From: Gammaproteobacteria bacterium
Lineage (GTDB): Bacteria; Pseudomonadota; Gammaproteobacteria; UBA9214
Direction of reading: 5' to 3'
Assembly (NCBI GenBank): GCA_029864225.1
Contig: JAOTTU010000001.1
Location: forward strand, 1 to 55,616
Length of the DNA: 55,616 nucleotides
Shown here piece by piece: positions 1-8,086 of the stretch (position 1 is the stretch's first letter; each line of letters opens with the position of its first letter). The notes under the pieces are model-generated. The model was given only the letters and a program-made list of their open reading frames with translations, ran no database searches and had not been told where the DNA came from. Position numbers and translations under genes: made by a program.

Positions 1-1017
1 GTCTTCCAGGTTGATCGGCCTGATCTTGGAAGCGTTGCCGGCGGTACCAAAGATCTCGTAACGGTCCCTGCAGATCTCCTTCATGCCAATCGTGGCGGCC
101 TTAAGGTATTTGCGCGGATCGAAGTTGGAAGGATTGTCGTGCAGGTGCTTGCGGATCGCGCCTGTCGATGCCATGCGCAGGTCAGTATCGATATTCACCT
201 TGCGCACGCCGTGCTTGATGCCTTCCTGGATCTCCTCGACCGGTACCCCGTAGGTCTCACCCATGTCGCCACCGTGCTCGTTGATGATCTTCAACCACTC
301 CTGCGGGACAGAGGAAGAACCGTGCATCACCAGGTGGGTATCGGGAATACGGGCGTGTATTTCCTTGATGCGGTCGATGGCGAGGATGTCACCGGTCGGC
401 GGACGCGTAAACTTGTAGGCGCCATGGCTGGTGCCGATGGCAATCGCGAGCGCATCGACCTTGGTGTCCTCGACAAACTTGGCAGCCTCTTCCGGATCGG
501 TCAGCAGCTGGTCGTGCGACAGGACGCCTTCCGCACCGGAACCATCCTCTTCACCGGCCATGCCGGTTTCCAGCGAACCCAGGCAACCCAGCTCACCTTC
601 AACCGACACACCACATGCGTGCGCCATCTCCACCGTGCGGCGCGTGACGTCGACGTTGTACTCGTAGCTCATCGGGGTCTTCATGTCCTCGCCGAGTGAA
701 CCGTCCATCATCACCGAGCTGAAGCCCAGCTGAATCGAACGCTGGCAGACAGCCGGTGAGGCACCGTGGTCCTGGTGCATCACGACCGGGATGTGCGGCC
801 ACTGCTCGATAGCCGCCTGGATCAGGTGACGCAGGAAGGGGGCGCCGGCATAGGAACGCGCACCAGCCGAGGCCTGGCAGATCACCGGGCTGTCGGTCTC
901 GTCGGCCGCCTCCATAATGGCGTGCATCTGTTCCATGTTATTGACATTAAAGGCGGGCACGCCATAGCCGTGCTCGGCAGCGTGGTCCAGCAACTGGCGT
1001 AAAGATATCAGTGCCAT
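1..1017 (-). CDS. fba: Fructose-bisphosphate aldolase class II, Calvin-cycle subtype (3' end cut)
   Basis: Catalyses the reversible condensation of dihydroxyacetone phosphate and glyceraldehyde 3-phosphate; in Calvin-cycle organisms the same enzyme usually also makes sedoheptulose bisphosphate. The frame opens with MALISLRQLLDHAAEHGYG and runs 339 codons to the window edge without a stop. Visible family signatures are HQDHG (metal and catalytic region), EGELGCLG, IGTSHG and NIDTDLRMA, and the last residues contain FGTAGNASKIRP, which lies close to the C-terminus of this subtype, so only roughly a dozen residues should be missing. The start is supported by a GAGGAGAGA Shine-Dalgarno just upstream. 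Last gene of the tkt-gap-pgk-pyk-fba series, 83 bp after pyk. The identification is firm; the Calvin-cycle role is inferred from subtype and neighbours. Confidence 0.96.
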   Translation of the reverse strand, partial: MALISLRQLLDHAAEHGYGVPAFNVNNMEQMHAIMEAADETDSPVICQASAGARSYAGAPFLRHLIQAAIEQWPHIPVVMHQDHGASPAVCQRSIQLGFSSVMMDGSLGEDMKTPMSYEYNVDVTRRTVEMAHACGVSVEGELGCLGSLETGMAGEEDGSGAEGVLSHDQLLTDPEEAAKFVEDTKVDALAIAIGTSHGAYKFTRPPTGDILAIDRIKEIHARIPDTHLVMHGSSSVPQEWLKIINEHGGDMGETYGVPVEEIQEGIKHGVRKVNIDTDLRMASTGAIRKHLHDNPSNFDPRKYLKAATIGMKEICRDRYEIFGTAGNASKIRPINLED

Positions 1018-1100
1018 TATTCTCTCCTCAAACTAACAGTTGTGTCGTTGAATTGAATATTCAATTAAATTGCGGATCACATAACCCGCCTGCTCAGAAA

Positions 1101-2546
1101 CTATTGTTCGACTATTTCGTGCTCACCAACCCGGATAATCTTCATGGCATTGGTACCACCCAGCACCCCGGCCAGGTCACCCTTGGTTATGATGACGAGG
1201 TCCCCGTCACGCACCGCGCCGCGCCGCATCAGTTCGTCAATCGCCTCCTTGTTGACCTGCGGGTGGTCAGTGGTGGTGACATCAAAGCTCACCGGATAGA
1301 CACCGCGGTAGAGCGTCACCTTTCTACGTGTCTCGACATGACGCGTCAAGGCAAAAATCGGGATACCGGAGCTGATACGTGACATCCACAGGGGGGTTGC
1401 GCCTGACTCGGTCAGCGCCGCAATTGCCTTTACACCCAAATGGTTAGCAGTATATATGGCGGCCTTGGCAATGGCCTCATCGACCCTGCTGAAGCGCACA
1501 TGGGTGCGCCGCTCCGCTGCCACGGTAGCGCGCTGGCTTTCGGCTCCGGCACAGATACGGTCCATGGCCTCGATCACCTTGGCCGGGTACTTTCCGGTTG
1601 CCGTCTCTGCCGAAAGCATCACGGCATCGGTGCCGTCTATCACGGCATTGGCCACGTCGAAGACCTCGGCACGCGTCGGTATCGGGTTCTCGATCATCGA
1701 CTGCATCATCTGGGTTGCGGTAATCACGACGCGGTCCATCGACCGGGCAACCTGGATGATGCGTTTCTGCACCGCCGGCAATTCCGCATCACCGATTTCA
1801 ACGCCCAGGTCGCCACGCGCGATCATGACAGCATCGGTCGCCCCGATGATTTCGTCGAGGGCGTCGAGGGCCTCGGCGCGTTCGATCTTGGCCACGATAC
1901 CCCCGTGACCACCGGCCTCGCGCAGCAGTTCCCGGGCCAGATTGACGTCATCCGCGGAACGCGGAAAGGAAACGGCGACATAATCAGCGCCCATTTTCGC
2001 CGCCACCCGGATATCATGGCGGTCCTTGTCCGTGATCGCAGCCGCCGACAGCCCGCCACCCATCCGGTTGATACCCTTGTTGTTCGATAGCTCACCGCCA
2101 ACCACCACGCGGCACTTGATCTCCGTGCCGACGACCCCCTCCACCCACAGGACCAGGCCGCCGTCATCCAGCAGCAGGGTGTCACCACGGTTGACGTCGT
2201 TCGGCAATTCCTTGTAGGCCAGACCCACGCGCTCGTTGGTCCCGGCCGTCGGGTCCAGCGCGGTATCGAGGGTGAAGTGGCTGTCCTTAACCAGATTCAC
2301 CTTGTTCTCCTGGAACCGCTCGATACGGATCTTCGGGCCCTGCAGGTCGGCCATCACGCCCACCTGATGGCCATGGGCACGGGCCCGGTTGCGCACACTC
2401 TCGGCACGCTTGATATGTTCATCGGGATCGCCATGGGAGAAATTGACCCTGACCACATCCATCCCGGCCTGGATCATGTCATCAAGGACCTGCTTTTCAT
2501 CGGTAGCCGGACCCAGGGTTGCGACGATTTTTGTGCGTCTTGGCAT
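1101..2546 (-). CDS. pyk: Pyruvate kinase
   Basis: Transfers phosphate from phosphoenolpyruvate to ADP, the last step of lower glycolysis, in the cytoplasm. The 481-residue protein starts MPRRTKIVATLGPATDE, the standard N-terminus of the family, and has the barrel signature MARGDLGVEIG, the ITATQMMQSMIENPIPTRAE segment following it and a complete C-terminal allosteric domain ending in VGEHEIVEQ. Length is normal for a bacterial enzyme. There is little Shine-Dalgarno sequence ahead of the start (only a weak purine stretch), unlike the strong sites of gap, pgk and tkt, so it may be translated less well or partly coupled. It lies 80 bp after pgk and 83 bp before fba. Confidence 0.97.
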   Translation of the reverse strand: MPRRTKIVATLGPATDEKQVLDDMIQAGMDVVRVNFSHGDPDEHIKRAESVRNRARAHGHQVGVMADLQGPKIRIERFQENKVNLVKDSHFTLDTALDPTAGTNERVGLAYKELPNDVNRGDTLLLDDGGLVLWVEGVVGTEIKCRVVVGGELSNNKGINRMGGGLSAAAITDKDRHDIRVAAKMGADYVAVSFPRSADDVNLARELLREAGGHGGIVAKIERAEALDALDEIIGATDAVMIARGDLGVEIGDAELPAVQKRIIQVARSMDRVVITATQMMQSMIENPIPTRAEVFDVANAVIDGTDAVMLSAETATGKYPAKVIEAMDRICAGAESQRATVAAERRTHVRFSRVDEAIAKAAIYTANHLGVKAIAALTESGATPLWMSRISSGIPIFALTRHVETRRKVTLYRGVYPVSFDVTTTDHPQVNKEAIDELMRRGAVRDGDLVIITKGDLAGVLGGTNAMKIIRVGEHEIVEQ

Positions 2547-2626
2547 AGAGTGTCAGTTTCTCTTGTTTATAAGACAGTGGCTTGCGCAGTCATGCTGCGG
2601 GAACCCGTTGCCAGCTGCCGTAGTCC

Positions 2627-3805
2627 TTACTGCGCCCGCTCCTCGAGTATGGCAACGGCCGGGAGTTTCTTGCCTTCGAGAAACTCCAGGAAGGCACCAC
2701 CCCCGGTTGATATATAGGACAGCTTGTCGGCAATATTATATTTATCGACCGCTGCCAGCGTGTCACCGCCACCGGCAATTGAAAAGGCATCCGATTCGGC
2801 AATGGCCTCACCCAGGGTCCGGGTGCCCGCGCCGAACTGGTCGAACTCGAACACGCCAACCGGTCCGTTCCAGACGATGGTACCGGCGCTTTTCATCATG
2901 TCCGCATAGCGTGCCGCGGTCTCCGGCCCGATGTCGAAGATCATGTCATCATCGGTCACGTCCTCGACCTTCTTGACGACAGCCACGGCGGACTCGGAAA
3001 ACTCCTTGCCCACCACGACGTCGGTCGGAACCGGTATCTCGCCACCCTTGGCCCTGGCGGCCTCCATCAGGCGCCTGGCTTCGGGGATCAGATCTTCCTC
3101 GTAGAGGGATTTGCCGACATTGTGGCCACTGGCGGCAATAAAGGTATTGGCGATGCCGCCGCCGGGAATCAGCTGGTCGACCACATGGGAGAGGGATTCG
3201 AGAACGGTGAGCTTGGTCGATACCTTGGAACCGCCGACAATGGCGGCCATGGGGCGTGCCGGGTTGTCCAGTGCCTTGCCCAGCGCCTCGAGTTCACCTG
3301 CCAGCAAGGGCCCGGCACAGGCGACCGGCGCAAACCTGGCCACACCATGGGTCGATGCCTGGGCGCGGTGCGCGGTGCCGAAGGCATCCATGACGAAGAT
3401 GTCGCACAGCGCCGCCATCTTCTTCGACAGCGCCTCGTCGTTACTCATTTCGCCTGCGTTAAAACGGACATTTTCGCAAAGCACGACGTCACCGTCCTTC
3501 ATCGGGCCGACCCCGTTGATCCAGTCCTTCACCATTTCGACATCCCTGCCGAGCAGGGCCGCCAGATGATCGCCGACCGGTATCATGGAGAACTGCTCGT
3601 CATACTCCCCTTCGGTCGGACGGCCCAGGTGGGACATCACCATCACCTTGGCACCGGCCTTCATGGCATGCTCGATGGTCGGGAGACTGGCAAGAATACG
3701 CTGGTCACTGGTGACCTTGCCATCCTTGATGGGCACGTTCAGATCCTGGCGGATCAAGACACGTTTGCCGGCGAGATCGAGATCGGTCATCTTGATTACT
3801 GACAT
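2627..3805 (-). CDS. pgk: Phosphoglycerate kinase
   Basis: Interconverts 1,3-bisphosphoglycerate + ADP and 3-phosphoglycerate + ATP; in autotrophs it runs in the ATP-consuming direction as the first reductive-phase step of the Calvin cycle. The 392-residue protein shows the substrate-binding N-terminus RVLIRQDLNVPIKDG, the MSHLGRPTEG motif, the hinge region VGGSKVSTK and the nucleotide-binding C-terminus with VWNGPVGVFE and SIAGGGDTLAA. An AAGGAG Shine-Dalgarno precedes the ATG at a good distance. The gene is separated from gap by 182 bp carrying two stem-loops, a larger gap than elsewhere in the operon, so message processing or differential stability at that point is possible. Confidence 0.98.
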   Translation of the reverse strand: MSVIKMTDLDLAGKRVLIRQDLNVPIKDGKVTSDQRILASLPTIEHAMKAGAKVMVMSHLGRPTEGEYDEQFSMIPVGDHLAALLGRDVEMVKDWINGVGPMKDGDVVLCENVRFNAGEMSNDEALSKKMAALCDIFVMDAFGTAHRAQASTHGVARFAPVACAGPLLAGELEALGKALDNPARPMAAIVGGSKVSTKLTVLESLSHVVDQLIPGGGIANTFIAASGHNVGKSLYEEDLIPEARRLMEAARAKGGEIPVPTDVVVGKEFSESAVAVVKKVEDVTDDDMIFDIGPETAARYADMMKSAGTIVWNGPVGVFEFDQFGAGTRTLGEAIAESDAFSIAGGGDTLAAVDKYNIADKLSYISTGGGAFLEFLEGKKLPAVAILEERAQ

Positions 3806-3840
3806 GACGGCTCCTTAGTAACTATCTCTGTAAAGTCGTG

Positions 3841-3910
3841 TGCCAAGACAGTGCATGGCCTTGGCAAACGATTCTGCTTGAAGATCACCGGCCTGCATTG
3901 CAGGCCGGTG
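3841..3910. promoter_or_regulatory. Two adjacent stem-loops between gap and pgk
   Basis: Two inverted repeats lie back to back in the 182-bp gap-pgk spacer. The gap-proximal one has 12-bp perfect arms (3886-3897 and 3899-3910, arm CACCGGCCTGCA); the pgk-proximal one has 7-bp arms (3841-3847 and 3860-3866, TGCCAAG/CTTGGCA). Neither is followed on the minus strand by a T run, so they are not standard intrinsic terminators. They could protect the upstream gap message, attenuate into pgk, or sit at an internal processing site; the function is inference. Confidence 0.55.
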
Positions 3911-3987
3911 TACTGCTTGGTTCACTTATCTAGCAGGCGGTAGATTTTTCCGGGTACAACGCAGTCACCGGGATTATGTTCCGCTGA

Positions 3988-4986
3988 TTAGGAAACGTGC
4001 CGGACCATGCGCAGCATGTTGCAGGTATATCCGTATTCGTTGTCGTACCAGGAAACCACCTTGATGAAAGTGCCATCCAGCGCAATACCGGCACCGGCGT
4101 CGAAAATTGACGGCGTAGTCCGGCCACGGAAATCGGTGGAGACCACCTTGTCCTCGGTGTAATCCAGGACGCCGGCGAGGTCACCCGACTTGGCAGCAGA
4201 CTTCATCGCCGCGCAGATGTCCTCGTAGCTGGCATCCTTGTTCAGCTCTACAGTCAGGTCGACCACGGACACGTCGGAGGTCGGCACGCGGAAGGCCATA
4301 CCGGTCAGCTTGCCATTCAGCTCCGGCAGCACCACGCCGACAGCCTTGGCGGCGCCGGTGGAAGACGGGATGATGTTTTCCAGGATACCGCGGCCACCGC
4401 GCCAGTCTTTCTGGGACGGGCCGTCGACGGTCTTCTGGGTGGCGGTTGCGGCATGCACGGTGGTCATGAGACCACGCTTGATGCCCCACTTGTCGTTAAG
4501 CACCTTGGCGACCGGGGCCAGACAGTTGGTGGTGCAGGAGGCGGCGGAAATGATGGCCTGACCTGCATAGGTCTTGTGGTTGACGCCGTAGACAAACATC
4601 GGCGTGCCATCCTTGGAAGGCGCAGACTGCACGACCTTTTTGGCACCGGCATCGATATGCTTCTGGCAGGTCTCTTCGGTCAGGAAGAAACCGGTACATT
4701 CAATGATGAGGTCAGCGCCGATTTCGCCCCATTTCAGGTTGCCTGGATCACGCTCCGCGGTCAGGCGGATCTTCTTGCCGTTGACGATCAGGTTATTGCC
4801 TTTAACCGCAATATCGCCGTCGAAGTTTCCATGCACCGAATCGTACTTCAGCATGTAGGCCAGGTAGTCAGCATCCAGCAGGTCATTGATACCGACAACC
4901 TGGATGTCTGAAAAATCCTTTGCTATGGCACGGAATGCCATACGACCGATACGTCCGAAGCCATTGATACCGACTTTAATCGCCAT
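3988..4986 (-). CDS. gap: Glyceraldehyde-3-phosphate dehydrogenase
   Basis: Phosphorylating dehydrogenase interconverting glyceraldehyde 3-phosphate and 1,3-bisphosphoglycerate. The 332-residue protein begins MAIKVGINGFGRIGRMAFRA (Rossmann NAD(P)-binding start) and contains the active-site SAASCTTNC with catalytic Cys151, then GKLTGMAFRVPTSDVSVVDL and the C-terminal WYDNEYGYTCNMLRM. Length is typical. The start is backed by an AAGGAG Shine-Dalgarno. It lies 73 bp after tkt, whose product provides its substrate in the reductive pentose phosphate pathway. Cofactor choice (NADH or NADPH) was not resolved from the sequence. Confidence 0.98.
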   Translation of the reverse strand: MAIKVGINGFGRIGRMAFRAIAKDFSDIQVVGINDLLDADYLAYMLKYDSVHGNFDGDIAVKGNNLIVNGKKIRLTAERDPGNLKWGEIGADLIIECTGFFLTEETCQKHIDAGAKKVVQSAPSKDGTPMFVYGVNHKTYAGQAIISAASCTTNCLAPVAKVLNDKWGIKRGLMTTVHAATATQKTVDGPSQKDWRGGRGILENIIPSSTGAAKAVGVVLPELNGKLTGMAFRVPTSDVSVVDLTVELNKDASYEDICAAMKSAAKSGDLAGVLDYTEDKVVSTDFRGRTTPSIFDAGAGIALDGTFIKVVSWYDNEYGYTCNMLRMVRHVS

Positions 4987-5059
4987 TGAATCTTCTCCTT
5001 AAACGTTTTGCTTGATAGTTGATTTACAATTCTGTTGTTTACGGGGAATCGCGCGCTGT

Positions 5060-7051
5060 TTACAGCAATGCCTCCACCGCCTTGATGACGTTCTCGCTGC
5101 TAATGCCGAAGTGCCTGTAGACATCAGCGGCCGGCGCCGACTCGCCGAAGCTGTCGATGCCGATCACCTTGCCGTTGAGCCCGACATACTTGCGCCAGTA
5201 ATCGGTAACCCCGGCTTCCACTGCAACCCGTGCGGTGACCGCTGCCGGCAGCACGGATTCCTTGTAGGTCGCGTCCTGGGCGTCGAACGCATCGCTCGAT
5301 GGCATGGAGATCACACGAACCTTTTTGCCCTTTCCTGCCAATGCCGCGGCGGCTTCGATGGCCAAGCCGACCTCGGAACCGGTGCCGATGATGATGGCCT
5401 CCGGTGTGCCGTCGCAGTCGGACAGGATATAACCACCACGTTTGATAGCGGCAATCTGCTCCGCCGTGCGCTCCTGGTGCTGGAGATTCTGGCGCGAGAA
5501 GATCAGGCAGCTGGGGCCCTCCTTCTTGTCGATCGCGACCTTCCAGGCCACGGCAGATTCGACCGCATCGCAGGGGCGCCAGACAGACATGCGCGGGATC
5601 ATGCGCAGGGTGGCCGTCTGTTCGACGGCCTGGTGGGTCGGACCGTCCTCGCCCAGACCGATGGAATCATGGGTGTAGACAAAGATGCTATGCACCTTCA
5701 TCAGTGCCGCCATACGCAGGGCGTTGCGGGCATATTCCGAGAACATCAGGAAGGTCGCGCCGTAAGGGATGAAACCGCCGTGCAGGGCGATGCCGTTCAT
5801 AATGGCGGACATGCCGAATTCGCGCACACCGTAGTAGATGTAGTTACCGCCGTTGCCCTTGTTGATGTCCTCCGAGCCCGACCAGATGGTCAGGTTGGAA
5901 CCGGCCAGGTCGGCCGATCCACCCAGCAGTTCCGGCAACATCGGGCCATAGCCATTCAGGCTGTTCTGCGAGGCCTTGCGTGATGCGATGGTCTCGGCCT
6001 TGTCATTCACCGCGGCAATGAACTCGGCGGCCTTGCTGTCCCAGTCGGCCGGCAGTTCACCGGCCATACGACGCTCGAACTCGGCGGCCAGATCGGGATG
6101 GGCCTCCTTGTAGGGGACAAACCTGGCATTCCACTCCTGTTCCGCCGCGGCACCTTTGACCTTTGCGTTCCAGCCGGCATAGACATCGTCCGGCACCACG
6201 AAAGGGGCATGGGGCCAGCCGATGTTTTCTCGCGTGGCGGCGATCTCGTCATCGCCCAGCGGTGCGCCATGGCAGTCATGGGTGCCGGCCATGTTCGGGG
6301 CGCCGAAACCGATCACGGTCTTGCAGCAGATCAGGCTGGGCTTGTCGGTCACGGTGCGCGCCTTCTCAATAGCCTGGCGGATGGCTTCCGGATCGTGGCC
6401 GTCCACGTCGCGCACCACATGCCACTGGTAGGCCTCGAAACGCGCCGGGGTGTCGTCGGTGAACCAGCCGGTGACATGGCCGTCGATGGAGATTCCATTG
6501 TCGTCCCAGAAGGCAATCAGCTTGCCCAGTTTCATGGTGCCGGCCAGCGAGCAGGCCTCGTGGGAGATACCTTCCATCATGCAGCCATCGCCCAGGAACA
6601 CATAGGTGTGATGGTCGACGATAGTGTGGCCGGGGCGATTGAACTGCACTGCCAGGGTCTTTTCCGCGATCGCCATCCCCACGGCGTTGCTAATGCCCTG
6701 ACCCAGCGGACCGGTGGTGGTCTCCACTCCGGGGGCATAGCCGTATTCCGGGTGACCCGGTGTCCTGGAGTGCAGCTGACGGAACGACTTGAGGTCGTCG
6801 ATTCCGAGGTCATAGCCGCTGAGGTGCAGCAGGGAATAGATCAGCATGGAGCCATGGCCGTTGGAAAGCACGAAACGGTCGCGGTCGACCCATTTCGGGT
6901 TGGCCGGGTTGTGCACCAGGTAATCGTTCCACAAGACTTCGGCGATGTCCGCCATGCCCATCGGGGCACCGGGGTGGCCTGACTTAGCCTTCTGCACCGC
7001 ATCCATACTGAGCGCGCGAATTGCATTGGCGAGTTCTTTGCGCTGGGCCAT
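5060..7051 (-). CDS. tkt: Transketolase
   Basis: Thiamine-diphosphate enzyme moving two-carbon units between sugar phosphates in the pentose phosphate pathway and Calvin cycle. The 663 residues include the N-terminal KSGHPGAPMGMADIAEVLW signature, the cofactor/Mg motif GDGCMMEGISHEA running to DDNGISIDG, the pyrimidine-domain segment THDSIGLGEDGPTHQ, and a C-terminal domain ending VIKAVEALL. Length matches the family. An AGGAGG Shine-Dalgarno sits just ahead of the ATG. It is the first gene of the tkt-gap-pgk-pyk-fba series; the leader (7052-7168) carries two inverted repeats. Clustering with the aldolase of the Calvin subtype suggests this is the autotrophic (CbbT-like) copy. Confidence 0.97.
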   Translation of the reverse strand: MAQRKELANAIRALSMDAVQKAKSGHPGAPMGMADIAEVLWNDYLVHNPANPKWVDRDRFVLSNGHGSMLIYSLLHLSGYDLGIDDLKSFRQLHSRTPGHPEYGYAPGVETTTGPLGQGISNAVGMAIAEKTLAVQFNRPGHTIVDHHTYVFLGDGCMMEGISHEACSLAGTMKLGKLIAFWDDNGISIDGHVTGWFTDDTPARFEAYQWHVVRDVDGHDPEAIRQAIEKARTVTDKPSLICCKTVIGFGAPNMAGTHDCHGAPLGDDEIAATRENIGWPHAPFVVPDDVYAGWNAKVKGAAAEQEWNARFVPYKEAHPDLAAEFERRMAGELPADWDSKAAEFIAAVNDKAETIASRKASQNSLNGYGPMLPELLGGSADLAGSNLTIWSGSEDINKGNGGNYIYYGVREFGMSAIMNGIALHGGFIPYGATFLMFSEYARNALRMAALMKVHSIFVYTHDSIGLGEDGPTHQAVEQTATLRMIPRMSVWRPCDAVESAVAWKVAIDKKEGPSCLIFSRQNLQHQERTAEQIAAIKRGGYILSDCDGTPEAIIIGTGSEVGLAIEAAAALAGKGKKVRVISMPSSDAFDAQDATYKESVLPAAVTARVAVEAGVTDYWRKYVGLNGKVIGIDSFGESAPAADVYRHFGISSENVIKAVEALL

Positions 7052-7088
7052 GTTTTCCTCCTGTCGGATTTGAATACTTTAATTCTTG

Positions 7089-7159
7089 CGCCATTATGAT
7101 GATGGCGACTCTGGATAGCTCTCGTATGCTCCCGTGAACGGGACCGTCATTGTCACGGG
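7089..7159 (-). promoter_or_regulatory. Inverted repeats in the transketolase leader
   Basis: Upstream of tkt there are two inverted repeats: CGCCAT/ATGGCG arms at 7089-7094 and 7102-7107, about 40 nt ahead of the start, and CCCGTGA/TCACGGG arms at 7131-7137 and 7153-7159. The outer pair could be an operator for a regulator of the carbon-fixation operon, while the inner one may fold in the 5' untranslated region. No clear -35/-10 pair was recognised. The role is inference. Confidence 0.35.
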
Positions 7160-7168
7160 TTCAGTGGC

Positions 7169-7204
7169 AAAAAAAGCCCCGGGTGCCGATCAGCGCACCG
7201 AGGC
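7169..7204 (-). terminator. Intrinsic terminator downstream of the thioredoxin-like gene
   Basis: Read on the minus strand, a GC-rich imperfect hairpin (stem within 7176-7204, with GGTGC/GCACC paired core and GCC/GGC base) is followed directly by seven T residues (7169-7175 as A on the plus strand). It closes the transcript coming from the thioredoxin-like gene, about 195 nt past its stop codon, and separates it from the tkt promoter region. Confidence 0.7.
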
Positions 7205-7398
7205 GTTGTACCACTACTAAATTCGTTGGCTATTGTCGGGAAACCGTTCCCGATGCAGACCTGACATTCATCCCTGAATGACGAAGCGCGCTATTTTCCC
7301 CTAGTTTGTGCCACACGGCAAGAGCCGATATCGTCCCCATCGCAGCAAAATGCCAATACTTTATTGCTGCATAACAATAACTTATAAAGAGGCGCTGT
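7205..7398 (-). other. Structured, gene-free 3' region after the thioredoxin-like gene
   Basis: About 195 nt between the stop codon at 7399 and the terminator hold no convincing reading frame but at least three short inverted repeats: TTATTG/CAATAA (7361-7366, 7375-7380), CATTCA/TGAATG near 7267-7282, and TCGGGAA/TTCCCGA (7236-7242, 7247-7253). With the terminator this makes a folded 3' untranslated region or a candidate 3'-derived small RNA. Function unknown. Confidence 0.4.
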
Positions 7399-7968
7399 TC
7401 AGATGCCAGCGGGCCCTTCGCGCCACTTGATGGAGCAGCCGATAGCGGGGATCTGCTCCTCGGGGCCGCGTCCGGTCTCCGCCACCTGGCGCATTGCCTC
7501 GAACAGGTCGCGACGCGCATCCGCCGCTGCCGTCTGCTTGCGGCTGGCGTCCAGGCGGCCCCGGTACTGCAACTCCAACTCACTGTTATATCCGAAGAAA
7601 TCCGGGGTACACACGGCGCCATAGGCCTTGGCCACGGCCTGCGATTCGTCCCACAGGTAGGGAAAGGGGAAATCGTAGTCGCGCGCCACCGCCTGCATGT
7701 TCTCAAAGCTGTCTTCCGGATAGAGGGCCGGGTCATTGGACATGATCGCGGCGCTGTTGATGCCCAGGTCGCGCAGTTCCCGGGTGTCCCGCACCAGGCG
7801 CTCGCGCACCGCCTTGACGTAGGGGCAGTGATTGCAGATGAACATGACCAGCAGGCCGCGCGGGCCGCGGCACTCTTCCAGGCTCCAGACCTTGCCATCC
7901 ACACCGGGGAGGGAAAAGTCCGGGGCGGGTTTGCCGAATTCACACACGGGGGTTTCCAGACTGACCAT
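7399..7968 (-). CDS. Thioredoxin-family (AhpC/TSA-like) protein
   Basis: A 189-residue thioredoxin-fold protein. It has the peroxiredoxin/redoxin opening GKPAPDFSLPGVDGK and a CNHCPYVK motif with Cys45 and Cys48 in the CxxC position, as in a common uncharacterised bacterial family of thiol redox proteins. No signal peptide is seen, so it is probably cytoplasmic; substrate unknown. I chose the ATG at 7968 because GAGGTG lies six bases ahead and the protein then starts at the usual place; an upstream in-frame start would add 18 unlikely residues. It is transcribed away from metK and ends in its own terminator. Confidence 0.85.
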   Translation of the reverse strand: MVSLETPVCEFGKPAPDFSLPGVDGKVWSLEECRGPRGLLVMFICNHCPYVKAVRERLVRDTRELRDLGINSAAIMSNDPALYPEDSFENMQAVARDYDFPFPYLWDESQAVAKAYGAVCTPDFFGYNSELELQYRGRLDASRKQTAAADARRDLFEAMRQVAETGRGPEEQIPAIGCSIKWREGPAGI

Positions 7969-8086
7969 AGCGCACCTCATCCTTATGTAGTGGTATTGGG
8001 CTACTCTAAGAGAATTCCGCAACAGATGAAAATATCACCCACGTAAGGTAGACTTCGCTGTTTGGCCATCTTATATATCGAGAATC

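Noticed and set aside
7969..8086. SAM or SAH riboswitch ahead of metK-ahcY
   Set aside because: The 118-bp region lacks the conserved elements of SAM-I or SAH riboswitches as far as I can read them.
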